This document shows, piece after piece, positions 1 through 5,987 of a stretch of DNA of 8,888 bases. Source of the stretch: Prevotellaceae bacterium (GTDB lineage Bacteria; Bacteroidota; Bacteroidia; Bacteroidales; UBA932); assembly GCA_031287815.1 (NCBI GenBank), contig JAITSM010000085.1, forward strand, positions 1 to 8,888, given 5' to 3'. The notes under the pieces are model-generated. The model did not search any database and was not told where the DNA came from. It saw nothing but the letters and a program-made list of their open reading frames with translations. The position numbers were made by a program, and so were the translations under genes. Each line of letters begins with the position of its first letter. Within the stretch, counting starts at the first letter, position 1.

Positions 1-44
1 AAAAACATACAATACAAACTCAATCGAAGACCAAGAAAATTGCT

Positions 45-52
45 TAACTTTG
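45..52 (+). promoter_or_regulatory. Possible distal Bacteroidota -7 box
   Basis: TAACTTTG matches the Bacteroidota -7 consensus TAnnTTTG. I see no good TTTG-like -33 element at the usual distance upstream. If used, it would give the foldase gene at 207 a leader of about 150 bases. That leader contains two short inverted repeats: TAGC/GCTA at 71-82 and GATTC/GAATC at 103-114. Nothing else is recognisable in bases 1-140. Confidence 0.35.
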
Positions 53-143
53 ACGAACCTTACAAAGTAATAGCTCGCGCTATGTATCTTCCCGGTTGCA
101 TTTGATTCTTGAATCTACGATAGGATCGCTTGATAACAAAAAA

Positions 144-174
144 TTCGATAATCCAAAAAAAATTACTATTTTTG
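144..174 (+). promoter_or_regulatory. Probable promoter of the PpiD-like gene
   Basis: TATTTTTG at 167-174 fits the Bacteroidota -7 consensus TAnnTTTG. TTCG at 144-147, one mismatch from the -33 TTTG motif, precedes it with a 19-base spacer, which is the typical spacing. The -7 box ends 32 bases before the ATG at 207, so the leader would be short. The ATG is preceded by an A-rich stretch and no Shine-Dalgarno sequence, as is common in this phylum. Confidence 0.55.
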
Positions 175-206
175 CGCTCCAATAAAAATTTAAAACACAT
201 ACACCA

Positions 207-2339
207 ATGGCAGTTTTAGAAAAAATCAGAGTACGCATGGGCGTGTTTATTACAATAATCATAGGCCTGGCATTGATATCGTTCATTGTGGACGCAGATA
301 CGTTGAGTTCTATAATCTCCGTGTTTTCCTCGCAAAACGATGTCGGGAAAATTAACGGGAAAAATATTTCTTACCAGGACTTTGTCAAGCGGCAGGAATA
401 CTATACCCAAATAAATACTTTATTCACCGGCGGCGGCTCTTTGAGCGAAGAAACGCAGGAACAAATAAACGACTTGGCCTGGCAGGATTTTTTCCGGGAA
501 GAAGTTTTAAACCGGCAATACGAAGGCAGCGGCATCGAAATATCTGCCAAAGAATTGGTGGATTTGACACAGGGGCGGTATATTTCGCCGGTACTTGAGC
601 GCGACCCCGTGTTCTGGGGCGAAACAGGCGCGTTCAGTCGGGCGAATGTCCTCAACTTTATTAGCAGCATCAACAGCGATCCTTCCGGCATGCGCGCTGC
701 CTATTGGAAATATTGCGAAGACCGCATGCGCAATGCACAATTATTGGAAAAATACATGTCGTTACTGACGCAAAGCTATTACAGCAATTCTTTGGAGTTA
801 AAACGCAAGGTCGACGACCGGAATACGACGATTGATATTAGCTATGTAGCGCAAACCATAAACGCCGCCCGCGATTCTTCCGTCCAAATTAGCGATGCGG
901 TGATGCGGCAATATTACAAGAAGTATATAAAACAATTTGCCCAGTCCGCCGATGAACGCGACATAGAATTGGTCGCTTTTCCGGTAGAGCCGTCGGACGA
1001 AGACATCCGCCGGACGGAAGAAACAATGGCTAAAATTTATGACGAATTTACTACTGTAAATACAGGCGATTTGGGCAATTTCGTATCGCGCAATTCCGAC
1101 ATGCCTTTTTCCGGCAAGTACTATAAAAAGAACGAACTTCTGCCGGCATTGGATAGCTTTGCCTTTCGCGCTACCGTGAAAGACATCCTTCCCGTCTATA
1201 GCGACAACAATACATTTTATACGGCGCGTATCATCCGTTCCCGTATGATGCCCGACTCGGTAAAAGCCCGGCACATCCTCATTCAAGAGGCCAGTAAAGA
1301 CGCCAGCAATAAGATAGCTGACAGCTTAATAAATGTATTAAACCGCGGCGCAAATTTCGGCTACATTGCACAACAGTATTCTGCCGACCAAGCCGCCAAC
1401 AGTAAAGACGGCGATTTGGGATGGTTTACGCAAGGCGTAATGGTAAAGGCATTCAACGATACCTGCTTTGTCATTCCTCAAAATAAATTGGTGAAAATAG
1501 AAACCAATTTCGGCATACACATTGTAGAAGTCACCGACCGCAGCCCGGAAGAACGCATGGTGCAACTGGCTGTTGTAGAAAAAACCGCTCATCCCGGAAA
1601 AGCTACGTACCAAACCATTTTTTCTGAAGCGAACAGCCTGGCGTCCGAAAGCGCGCAGCACGAACAATTCAGGGAAGTAGCCACCGGAAAAAAATTAACT
1701 ATTGTGCCGGCCTACTCGTTAAATGAAGGACAAAAAAGCTTGTCGGCATTGCCTGACGTCAATGTGCGCGACTTGGTGCGGTGGGCGTATGAAGCGAAAA
1801 TAGGCGATGTGTCGCCGGTATTGACGGTTGGCAATTATTTTGTGATAGCGTCGCTAACGGCTGTACGGAATCAGGGCACGCTGCCTTTTGAGCAAGTTCG
1901 CCCGGATATAGAAAGTATTTTGCAGAAAGAACAAAAAATCGAACAGTTGGCGCAACAAATAAAAGCAGCGGCGGACGGCGCAACAACTATTGATGAGGTT
2001 GCAGAAAAAAACAATCTTACGGTAAATACCGCTACCGATATTTCTTTTGCTGGCAGCAGCTTTATTAGCGGCATAGGATTGGAACCGAAATTGCAGGGCA
2101 GCGTGGCAGGCGCGCCGGAGAATACTTTAACCGGGCCGGTGAAAGGTTCATTGGGCGCTTATATGTTTACGGTAACTCGCCGTTATACCGGCGCAGCATA
2201 CACGATAGAAGAAGAGAAAGCACGCGAACAATACATGGAAAAGTATGACCAGATGACTTTAATGCAACGGTACCAAGAATTTTATGATGTACTGGAAAAA
2301 TCGGCGGAGGTGCAAGACTGGCGCGGCCGCTTCTTTTAG
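207..2339 (+). CDS. PpiD/SurA-like periplasmic peptidyl-prolyl isomerase
   Basis: This is a 710-residue membrane-anchored foldase of the PpiD/SurA type. It would help newly secreted proteins fold at the periplasmic face of the inner membrane and catalyse proline cis-trans isomerisation. A short cytoplasmic tail is followed by one hydrophobic segment at about residues 11-29, then a long helical SurA_N-like chaperone region. A parvulin rotamase domain follows at about residues 352-446, beginning KARHILIQ, with the GDLGWF motif in the middle and ending near HIVEVTDRS. The C-terminal 250 residues resemble the second half of PpiD proteins and include a SurA_N-like segment (LPFEQVRPDIESILQKEQKI). 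The length is normal for Bacteroidota PpiD-like proteins, which are larger than enterobacterial PpiD. The gene stands alone on the plus strand and converges with the next gene. Family assignment is firm. I leave the symbol blank because ppiD orthology is not provable here. Confidence 0.9.
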   Translation: MAVLEKIRVRMGVFITIIIGLALISFIVDADTLSSIISVFSSQNDVGKINGKNISYQDFVKRQEYYTQINTLFTGGGSLSEETQEQINDLAWQDFFREEVLNRQYEGSGIEISAKELVDLTQGRYISPVLERDPVFWGETGAFSRANVLNFISSINSDPSGMRAAYWKYCEDRMRNAQLLEKYMSLLTQSYYSNSLELKRKVDDRNTTIDISYVAQTINAARDSSVQISDAVMRQYYKKYIKQFAQSADERDIELVAFPVEPSDEDIRRTEETMAKIYDEFTTVNTGDLGNFVSRNSDMPFSGKYYKKNELLPALDSFAFRATVKDILPVYSDNNTFYTARIIRSRMMPDSVKARHILIQEASKDASNKIADSLINVLNRGANFGYIAQQYSADQAANSKDGDLGWFTQGVMVKAFNDTCFVIPQNKLVKIETNFGIHIVEVTDRSPEERMVQLAVVEKTAHPGKATYQTIFSEANSLASESAQHEQFREVATGKKLTIVPAYSLNEGQKSLSALPDVNVRDLVRWAYEAKIGDVSPVLTVGNYFVIASLTAVRNQGTLPFEQVRPDIESILQKEQKIEQLAQQIKAAADGATTIDEVAEKNNLTVNTATDISFAGSSFISGIGLEPKLQGSVAGAPENTLTGPVKGSLGAYMFTVTRRYTGAAYTIEEEKAREQYMEKYDQMTLMQRYQEFYDVLEKSAEVQDWRGRFF

Positions 2340-2345
2340 AAAAAG

Positions 2346-2378
2346 AAAAACCGGTAAGTTTTACTTACCGGTTTTTTT
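2346..2378. terminator. Bidirectional rho-independent terminator
   Basis: A 14-bp perfect stem (2346-2359 with 2363-2376, core ACCGGTAAGT) closes on a three-base TTT loop. T-runs follow on both strands: seven T at 2372-2378 on the plus strand, and the A-rich 2341-2350 read in the minus direction. It sits between the convergent genes ending at 2339 and 2377. The stop codon of the minus-strand gene (2377-2379) lies at its edge, so one structure serves both transcripts. Confidence 0.85.
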
Positions 2379-2928
2379 AATATCTGCTCCGGCTAAGGGT
2401 TTGCAATAACATTTCCTTAAATAATTGGTCAGACTGGTAATAACGCGCTAACTTTTTTGACGGCAAAATAAGGGCGAACTTTTTATAGTATTCCTTTTGC
2501 AAGTCGGCGTCCTGTTCTATACACAATAAATAAGCGTCCAGCAAGGCTATTAGTTCTTTTTCGGAAATATATTCCAATGTCTGCTGCGAAGAAAGCTGGT
2601 ACAGTAACTTATTTTTCCGGTCGATGAGCCCTTCCCTTTTTTTGACATATTCGTTATACAGCGGCCAGAATTGAGCTGCTTCCGCCGGCGTAAGTCCTAT
2701 ATTATTGGTAAAAAATGCCACTTTATGGCTTTGGATTTGTTGCATTCTTGTTTCATACGAATTTCCTTCCAACCGGAGTTCAAATCCGAAACCGGAGCCA
2801 ATGATATTGCCATACTGGTCGCGAATAATAGAGCGGGTAGTATCTATGCGGTATGATTGTGCGAATAACGGAGTAGTTGCCGACAAACCGGAAACTAAAC
2901 AAAGAAGGGTGATATATTTTCTTGTCAT
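2377..2928 (-). CDS. Exported Spy/LTxxQ-like protein of an ECF sigma operon
   Basis: The predicted protein has 183 residues. I start it at the ATG at 2926-2928 rather than at an in-frame ATG 12 codons earlier. This start is directly followed by a clean signal peptide (MTRKYITLLCLVSG...LFAQ, about residues 1-24), has AAGGA upstream, and avoids overlap with the preceding gene, whose stop is 13 bases away. The mature protein carries LTPAEAAQFWPLYNEY at residues 79-94, an LTxxQ-like helical motif. It also has a conserved-looking tail (ILPSKKLARYYQSDQLFKE, about 154-172), as in Bacteroidota proteins often labelled 'sensor of ECF-type sigma factor' or Spy/CpxP-like. It is the third gene of a sigma factor/membrane protein/exported protein module. 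A role as a periplasmic sensor or chaperone tuning the sigma factor is inferred from context and family, not shown. A segment of about 40 residues between the signal peptide and the helical region has no recognised motif. Confidence 0.8.
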   Translation of the reverse strand: MTRKYITLLCLVSGLSATTPLFAQSYRIDTTRSIIRDQYGNIIGSGFGFELRLEGNSYETRMQQIQSHKVAFFTNNIGLTPAEAAQFWPLYNEYVKKREGLIDRKNKLLYQLSSQQTLEYISEKELIALLDAYLLCIEQDADLQKEYYKKFALILPSKKLARYYQSDQLFKEMLLQTLSRSRY

Positions 2929-2941
2929 AACGTTTCCTTTT

Positions 2942-3463
2942 TTAGTAAGTGGCGGCAATATCATTCAAACTCACATCGGCATCGGCGAGATAACGGATAA
3001 TAACATCATCCTCCATTTCAACCACTACCGGTTTCAGGTCATTGCTTTCATGTTTCGGTTTGTTGACTACGGCTTGAATCAACGCCGGCTCGTCAAAGAT
3101 TTGAGTCAAATAATTCGGAATAAATTCGGCATGATTTTTTTCCGAAGTAGCCGCTGCTGGCCAAAGTAAAGAGAAAACGCCATACCCAACGCTTACCAGT
3201 AATGCAAAACTGGCGGCAAAGGCTAATTGTGTACGCAACGGTTGCCAACGTAACACGGACGGCTGCCGTTTGGCATTGGCAACGCTTTCCGTTATGCGTT
3301 CTTGCAATGTATTGAAGTAACCTTCGGGGGCAACAAATGCATTTTGTTTTAATGCACTGTTGAGAGTAACGCTTTTGCGTACGGTGAACGCCTCGAAATA
3401 ATTTCCGGGCACAACAAATGGGTTGTGTTTTAATTCGCTGTTGAGTGTAACCCTGTGTTTCAT
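2942..3463 (-). CDS. Membrane protein, putative anti-sigma factor with duplicated N-terminal motif
   Basis: This 173-residue single-pass membrane protein is encoded directly downstream of the ECF sigma factor, with a 42-base gap. The N-terminal cytoplasmic part carries the NPF-VP-GYF type motif found in Bacteroidota proteins paired with sigma factors. Here it occurs twice: NPFVVPGNYF (residues 14-23) and NAFVAPEGYF (residues 41-50). A hydrophobic segment follows at about 79-101. The C-terminal, presumably periplasmic, part ends in an acidic region and IIRYLADADVSLNDI, also typical of this group. The position suggests it holds the sigma factor inactive at the membrane, but no canonical zinc-binding (HxxxCxxC) anti-sigma signature is present, so that function is inferred. 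The start ATG at 3461-3463 has no Shine-Dalgarno sequence. The membrane protein and the exported protein at 2377-2928 are probably cotranscribed. Confidence 0.75.
   Translation of the reverse strand: MKHRVTLNSELKHNPFVVPGNYFEAFTVRKSVTLNSALKQNAFVAPEGYFNTLQERITESVANAKRQPSVLRWQPLRTQLAFAASFALLVSVGYGVFSLLWPAAATSEKNHAEFIPNYLTQIFDEPALIQAVVNKPKHESNDLKPVVVEMEDDVIIRYLADADVSLNDIAATY
3290..3451 (-). repeat. 81-bp intragenic tandem duplication (2 copies)
   Basis: Codons 5-31 (3371-3451) and 32-58 (3290-3370) of the putative anti-sigma gene are tandem copies with a 27-codon period. Over the first 19 codons of each copy, 45 of 57 bases match by eye. Both begin with VTLNS-LK and contain the NPF/NAF...P-YF motif. 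The remaining codons of each unit have diverged. The second copy keeps the usual P-E-G-Y-F order, while the first reads P-G-N-Y-F. Confidence 0.85.
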
Positions 3464-3505
3464 AGTTGTTGAGTTTGACTACTTATTTTAGTAAAGGTTT
3501 AATAT

Positions 3506-4042
3506 CTATTCTTCCATAAACTTTTCAATTTTTTGTACTGCGTGATGATAGGAGGCTTTCAACGCGCCTACGGAAGTGTCCAAAATGGCGGACATATCTT
3601 CATATTTCATTTCGTCGAAATAGCGCATGTTAAAAACCAAACGTTGTTTTTCGGGTAACTTTAAAATTGCCTTTTGTAATTTTTTCTGTATGGCGTCGCC
3701 GTTGAAGTGCGAATCGTCCTCGAGAGAATTGCTTAATTGCCTCTCTACATCTACCAGCGGCAAGAAAAACTTAGTGCGTTTTTTCTTTAAAAAGGTCAGG
3801 GATTCATTGGTGGCAATCCGGTATAACCATGTAAACAATTGCGATTCGCCGCGAAATTCCGGCAAGGCATTCCATGCTTTGATAAATGTGTTTTGTAATA
3901 CATCATCGGTGTCGTCGTGCGAAATAATCATTTTGCGGATATGCCAATAAAGCCGTTCACGATATTTGTTCACGATAAGGTTGAACGCATAATCGGGATT
4001 ATCGCTGTCAAGGAATAATTGTACCAGTTCTTTATCTGTCAC
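3506..4042 (-). CDS. ECF-type RNA polymerase sigma factor
   Basis: The product is 178 residues, normal for a group 4 (extracytoplasmic function) sigma-70 factor, and would direct RNA polymerase to a specific regulon. Sigma region 2 covers about residues 18-90 and includes the DDTDDVLQNTFIKAWN core-binding helix (43-58) and the -10 recognition/melting segment around FTWLYRIATNE. Region 4 covers about 123-175, with LPEKQRLVFNMRY and the helix-turn-helix around YEDMSAILDTSVGALKASYHHA. No region 3 or C-terminal extension is present. The start is GTG at 4040-4042. An in-frame TAA lies two codons upstream and no other start fits before region 2. That GTG overlaps the stop of a 12-codon ORF (4039-4077), so its translation may be coupled. 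It heads the three-gene module continuing to 2377. No TAnnTTTG box is visible in the 82 bases upstream, so it may be read from the transketolase promoter or be autoregulated. Confidence 0.93.
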   Translation of the reverse strand: MTDKELVQLFLDSDNPDYAFNLIVNKYRERLYWHIRKMIISHDDTDDVLQNTFIKAWNALPEFRGESQLFTWLYRIATNESLTFLKKKRTKFFLPLVDVERQLSNSLEDDSHFNGDAIQKKLQKAILKLPEKQRLVFNMRYFDEMKYEDMSAILDTSVGALKASYHHAVQKIEKFMEE

Positions 4043-4077
4043 TGCTTAGCTACTTTTTTTAACGCGGATTGTTTCAT
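4039..4077 (-). CDS. Possible 12-codon leader ORF coupled to the sigma gene
   Basis: ATG at 4075-4077 opens a short, lysine-rich ORF (MKQSALKKVAKQ). Its TGA overlaps the GTG start of the sigma gene in the four-base arrangement GTGA. An AGAGG purine stretch lies nine bases before the ATG, a better ribosome-binding site than most genes here have. A leader peptide coupling or attenuating sigma translation is possible. A chance ORF of this length is also easy to obtain, so I rate it low. Confidence 0.3.
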   Translation of the reverse strand: MKQSALKKVAKQ

Positions 4078-4124
4078 GGTCGCCCGCCTCTTTATTTTAT
4101 AGCGGTACGGAAAAAACATTTGTC

Positions 4125-5081
4125 CTACTTTCTTTTTATCACTTTTTCTACGGCATCTACAATGTGCGCACTGTCCAAGCCATACGCTTTTAATATTTCC
4201 GCCGGTTTTCCGCTTTGTCCGAATTTATCGTCTACGGCCACATATTCTATGGGCGCCGGAAGGCGGCGCGCTAACAATTGGGCAATGCTGTCGCCCAACC
4301 CGCCGTTACACAAATGTTCTTCGGCCGTAACGACGGCGCGGGTTTTCGCTACCGATTGTAACGCCGTTTTTTCGTCTAATGGTTTTATCGTATGAATATT
4401 TATAAGCTCTACCGAAATGCCTTTTTCTATCAGCTGCTCCGCAGCTGCCAACGCTTCCCATACCAAATGCCCGGTTGCAAAAATGGTTACATCCTTGCCT
4501 TCGTTCATAATAATCGCCTTGCCTATTTCAAACGGTTGGTTTTCGGGAGTAAAATTCGGCACCGCCGGGCGGCCGAAACGCAAATATACCGGGCCTTTGT
4601 GTGCAGCGGCAGCCAGCGTGGCCGCTTTGGTCTGGTTGTAGTCGCAGGGATTGATAACGGTCATGTGCGGCAACATTTTCATCAATCCGAGATCTTCCAT
4701 GATTTGGTGCGTTGCGCCGTCTTCGCCCAGCGAAATGCCGGCATGCGATGCGGCGATTTTTACATTCGTATTTGAATACGCCACCGATTGCCGTATTTGG
4801 TCATACACCCGTCCGGAAGCAAATGCCGCAAACGTTCCCGTGAATGGAATTTTTCCGCTTAATGCCAACCCGGCCGCTGTGCCGATCATGTTAGCTTCGG
4901 CAATGCCGCATTGGAAAAAACGTTCGGGAAAAGCGGCTGCAAACGCATCCATTTTGACCGAGTCTTTCAAATCGGCGCAGAGCGCTACAACGTCCTGGCT
5001 TTGCTTGCCGGCTTCAAGCAGGCCGGCGCCAAAACCCGAGCGCGTGTCTTTGTTTCCGGTATTTACGTATTTGGTTTTCAT
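4125..5081 (-). CDS. Transketolase C-terminal subunit (pyrimidine-binding plus TK_C domains)
   Basis: This 318-residue protein corresponds to the C-terminal half of transketolase, the thiamine-diphosphate enzyme of the non-oxidative pentose phosphate pathway. It matches the length of the separate C-subunit in bacteria with split transketolases. I chose the ATG at 5079-5081 (MKTKYVNTGNKDTRSGFG). The frame stays open 35 codons further up to an ATG near 5186, but that stretch is non-conserved and crosses a promoter. The Pyr domain (about 1-175) contains GIAEANMIG, with Glu62 in the position that activates the cofactor, and SLGEDGATHQIMEDLG. The TK_C domain (about 185-310) contains NIHTIKPLDE and VVTAEEH. 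The N-subunit, which binds the diphosphate and metal through a GDG motif, would normally lie directly upstream. Here the upstream neighbour is uppS, so the partner must be elsewhere or absent. DXS and the pyruvate dehydrogenase beta subunit share this fold but fit the sequence less well. Confidence 0.88.
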   Translation of the reverse strand: MKTKYVNTGNKDTRSGFGAGLLEAGKQSQDVVALCADLKDSVKMDAFAAAFPERFFQCGIAEANMIGTAAGLALSGKIPFTGTFAAFASGRVYDQIRQSVAYSNTNVKIAASHAGISLGEDGATHQIMEDLGLMKMLPHMTVINPCDYNQTKAATLAAAAHKGPVYLRFGRPAVPNFTPENQPFEIGKAIIMNEGKDVTIFATGHLVWEALAAAEQLIEKGISVELINIHTIKPLDEKTALQSVAKTRAVVTAEEHLCNGGLGDSIAQLLARRLPAPIEYVAVDDKFGQSGKPAEILKAYGLDSAHIVDAVEKVIKRK

Positions 5082-5101
5082 TTGACCTAAATTGTTATTG
5101 G

Positions 5102-5109
5102 CAAAGATA
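5102..5109 (-). promoter_or_regulatory. Promoter -7 box of the transketolase gene
   Basis: Read on the minus strand the sequence is TATCTTTG, an exact match to the Bacteroidota TAnnTTTG consensus, 20 bases before the chosen ATG at 5081. It is preceded by a T-rich tract. I do not see a clear -33 TTTG. It supports the shorter start chosen for this gene and independent transcription from uppS. Confidence 0.65.
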
Positions 5110-5176
5110 CGAAAAAATAAAAAAACGCCTATTCTAAAGTAGAGGTAGGAAGTATGAATTAGCTGGCGCATGATGC

Positions 5177-5197
5177 CATTATTCATTATTCACTGTT
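5177..5197. repeat. Short heptanucleotide array (3 units)
   Basis: Two identical CATTATT units (5177-5183, 5184-5190) and one related CACTGTT unit (5191-5197) lie 10 bases beyond the uppS stop codon, in the gap before the transketolase promoter. Just beside it, TTAGCTGGCGC (5159-5169) recurs in the heptad hairpin at 8553-8563. Confidence 0.6.
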
Positions 5198-5207
5198 CCT
5201 TCTCTTG

Positions 5208-5987
5208 TTACTGTTGAATTTGTTCGCTGGTTTTGCCGTAGCGGCGTTCGCGGCGGTTATATTCTTTCAGGGCGTCCAGAAAATGCTGTTTGGAAAAGTC
5301 CGGCCACAGTACTTTGGTAAAGTAAAACTCGGTGTAAGCCATTTGCCACAGCATAAAATTGCTGAGGCGCTGCTCGCCGCCCGTGCGGATTAACAGGTCG
5401 GGCGCGGGGATACCGGCGGTTGATAAATAGTTTTCAACCGTTGCGGCGGTGATTTCCACTGCCGCCAGCCGCCCTTGCTGGACAGCGGCAGCGCAGCGGC
5501 GACAAGCTTCGGTAATATCCCATTTCCCGCTATAACTTAATGCCAGCGTCAGCGTCATGGTTGTGCCGCCGGCGGTTTCGTTTATGCATTGTTGCAGTTT
5601 TTCCCGCACAGCCGCCGGCAGCAACTCCGTGCAGCCGATATACTGTAAGCGGATATTATTTTTAAGCAGCGTGGGCGTTTCCTTTTGAATTGCTTCCACC
5701 AAAAGCGCCATCAGCCCGTTTATTTCCGCTTGCGGGCGTTGCCAGTTCTCTTCGGAAAAGGTATAAAGCGTTAAATAGCGCACCCCTGTTTCAGCCGCTG
5801 TTTCCACCGTTTCGCGCACCGCCTTGATGGCATTCCGGTGCCCGAAAATACGGTGTTGCAACCGGCGTTTCGCCCAGCGGCCGTTGCCATCCATAATCAC
5901 CGCCACGTGAAGGTTCGTTGCGAGCCGTAAATCGGCTTTAGTCGCGAGTTGCGAGTCGTGAGTCGTGAGTCGTGAGTCGTGCGTCAT
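5208..5987 (-). CDS. uppS: Isoprenyl transferase (undecaprenyl diphosphate synthase)
   Basis: This 259-residue cis-prenyltransferase would condense isopentenyl diphosphate onto farnesyl diphosphate to make undecaprenyl diphosphate, the lipid carrier for peptidoglycan and surface glycans. Family motifs are intact: HVAVIMDGNGRWAK (residues 27-40, catalytic Asp33), RIFGH, YLTLYTFSEENWQRP, ALSYSG, and the late RTGGEQRLSNFMLWQ followed by AYTEFYF. The ATG at 5985-5987 is the only possible ATG, GTG or TTG start before the first motif, and a TGA lies in frame two codons upstream. Residues 1-15 are therefore read from a heptanucleotide array, giving the heptapeptide repeat THDSRLT/THDSQLA, which is not part of the family. 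No Shine-Dalgarno or promoter box is evident. It follows DUF6089 and nadK, an order known from Bacteroidales, but bamA, which I would expect next, is replaced by the transketolase gene. Confidence 0.92.
   Translation of the reverse strand: MTHDSRLTTHDSQLATKADLRLATNLHVAVIMDGNGRWAKRRLQHRIFGHRNAIKAVRETVETAAETGVRYLTLYTFSEENWQRPQAEINGLMALLVEAIQKETPTLLKNNIRLQYIGCTELLPAAVREKLQQCINETAGGTTMTLTLALSYSGKWDITEACRRCAAAVQQGRLAAVEITAATVENYLSTAGIPAPDLLIRTGGEQRLSNFMLWQMAYTEFYFTKVLWPDFSKQHFLDALKEYNRRERRYGKTSEQIQQ

Noticed and set aside
798..1286. Long antisense open frame inside the foldase gene, and similar frames opposite nadK, the carbonic anhydrase and transketolase genes
   Set aside because: They mirror strongly conserved proteins on the other strand, show no recognisable motifs, and lack promoters or ribosome-binding sites.
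2929..2964. Upstream start for the Spy-like protein (12 extra residues)
   Set aside because: It would place a charged segment before the signal peptide and overlap the preceding gene, while the internal ATG has a ribosome-binding-like AAGGA and a clean signal peptide.
4078..4124. TATAAAAT as a promoter for the sigma operon
   Set aside because: It resembles a generic -10 box, but Bacteroidota promoters use TAnnTTTG, and no TTTG -33 element is at the right distance.
5082..5186. Longer start for the transketolase subunit (extra 35 residues)
   Set aside because: The extension is not conserved with the family, contains the TATCTTTG promoter box, and would make the start lie upstream of its own promoter.
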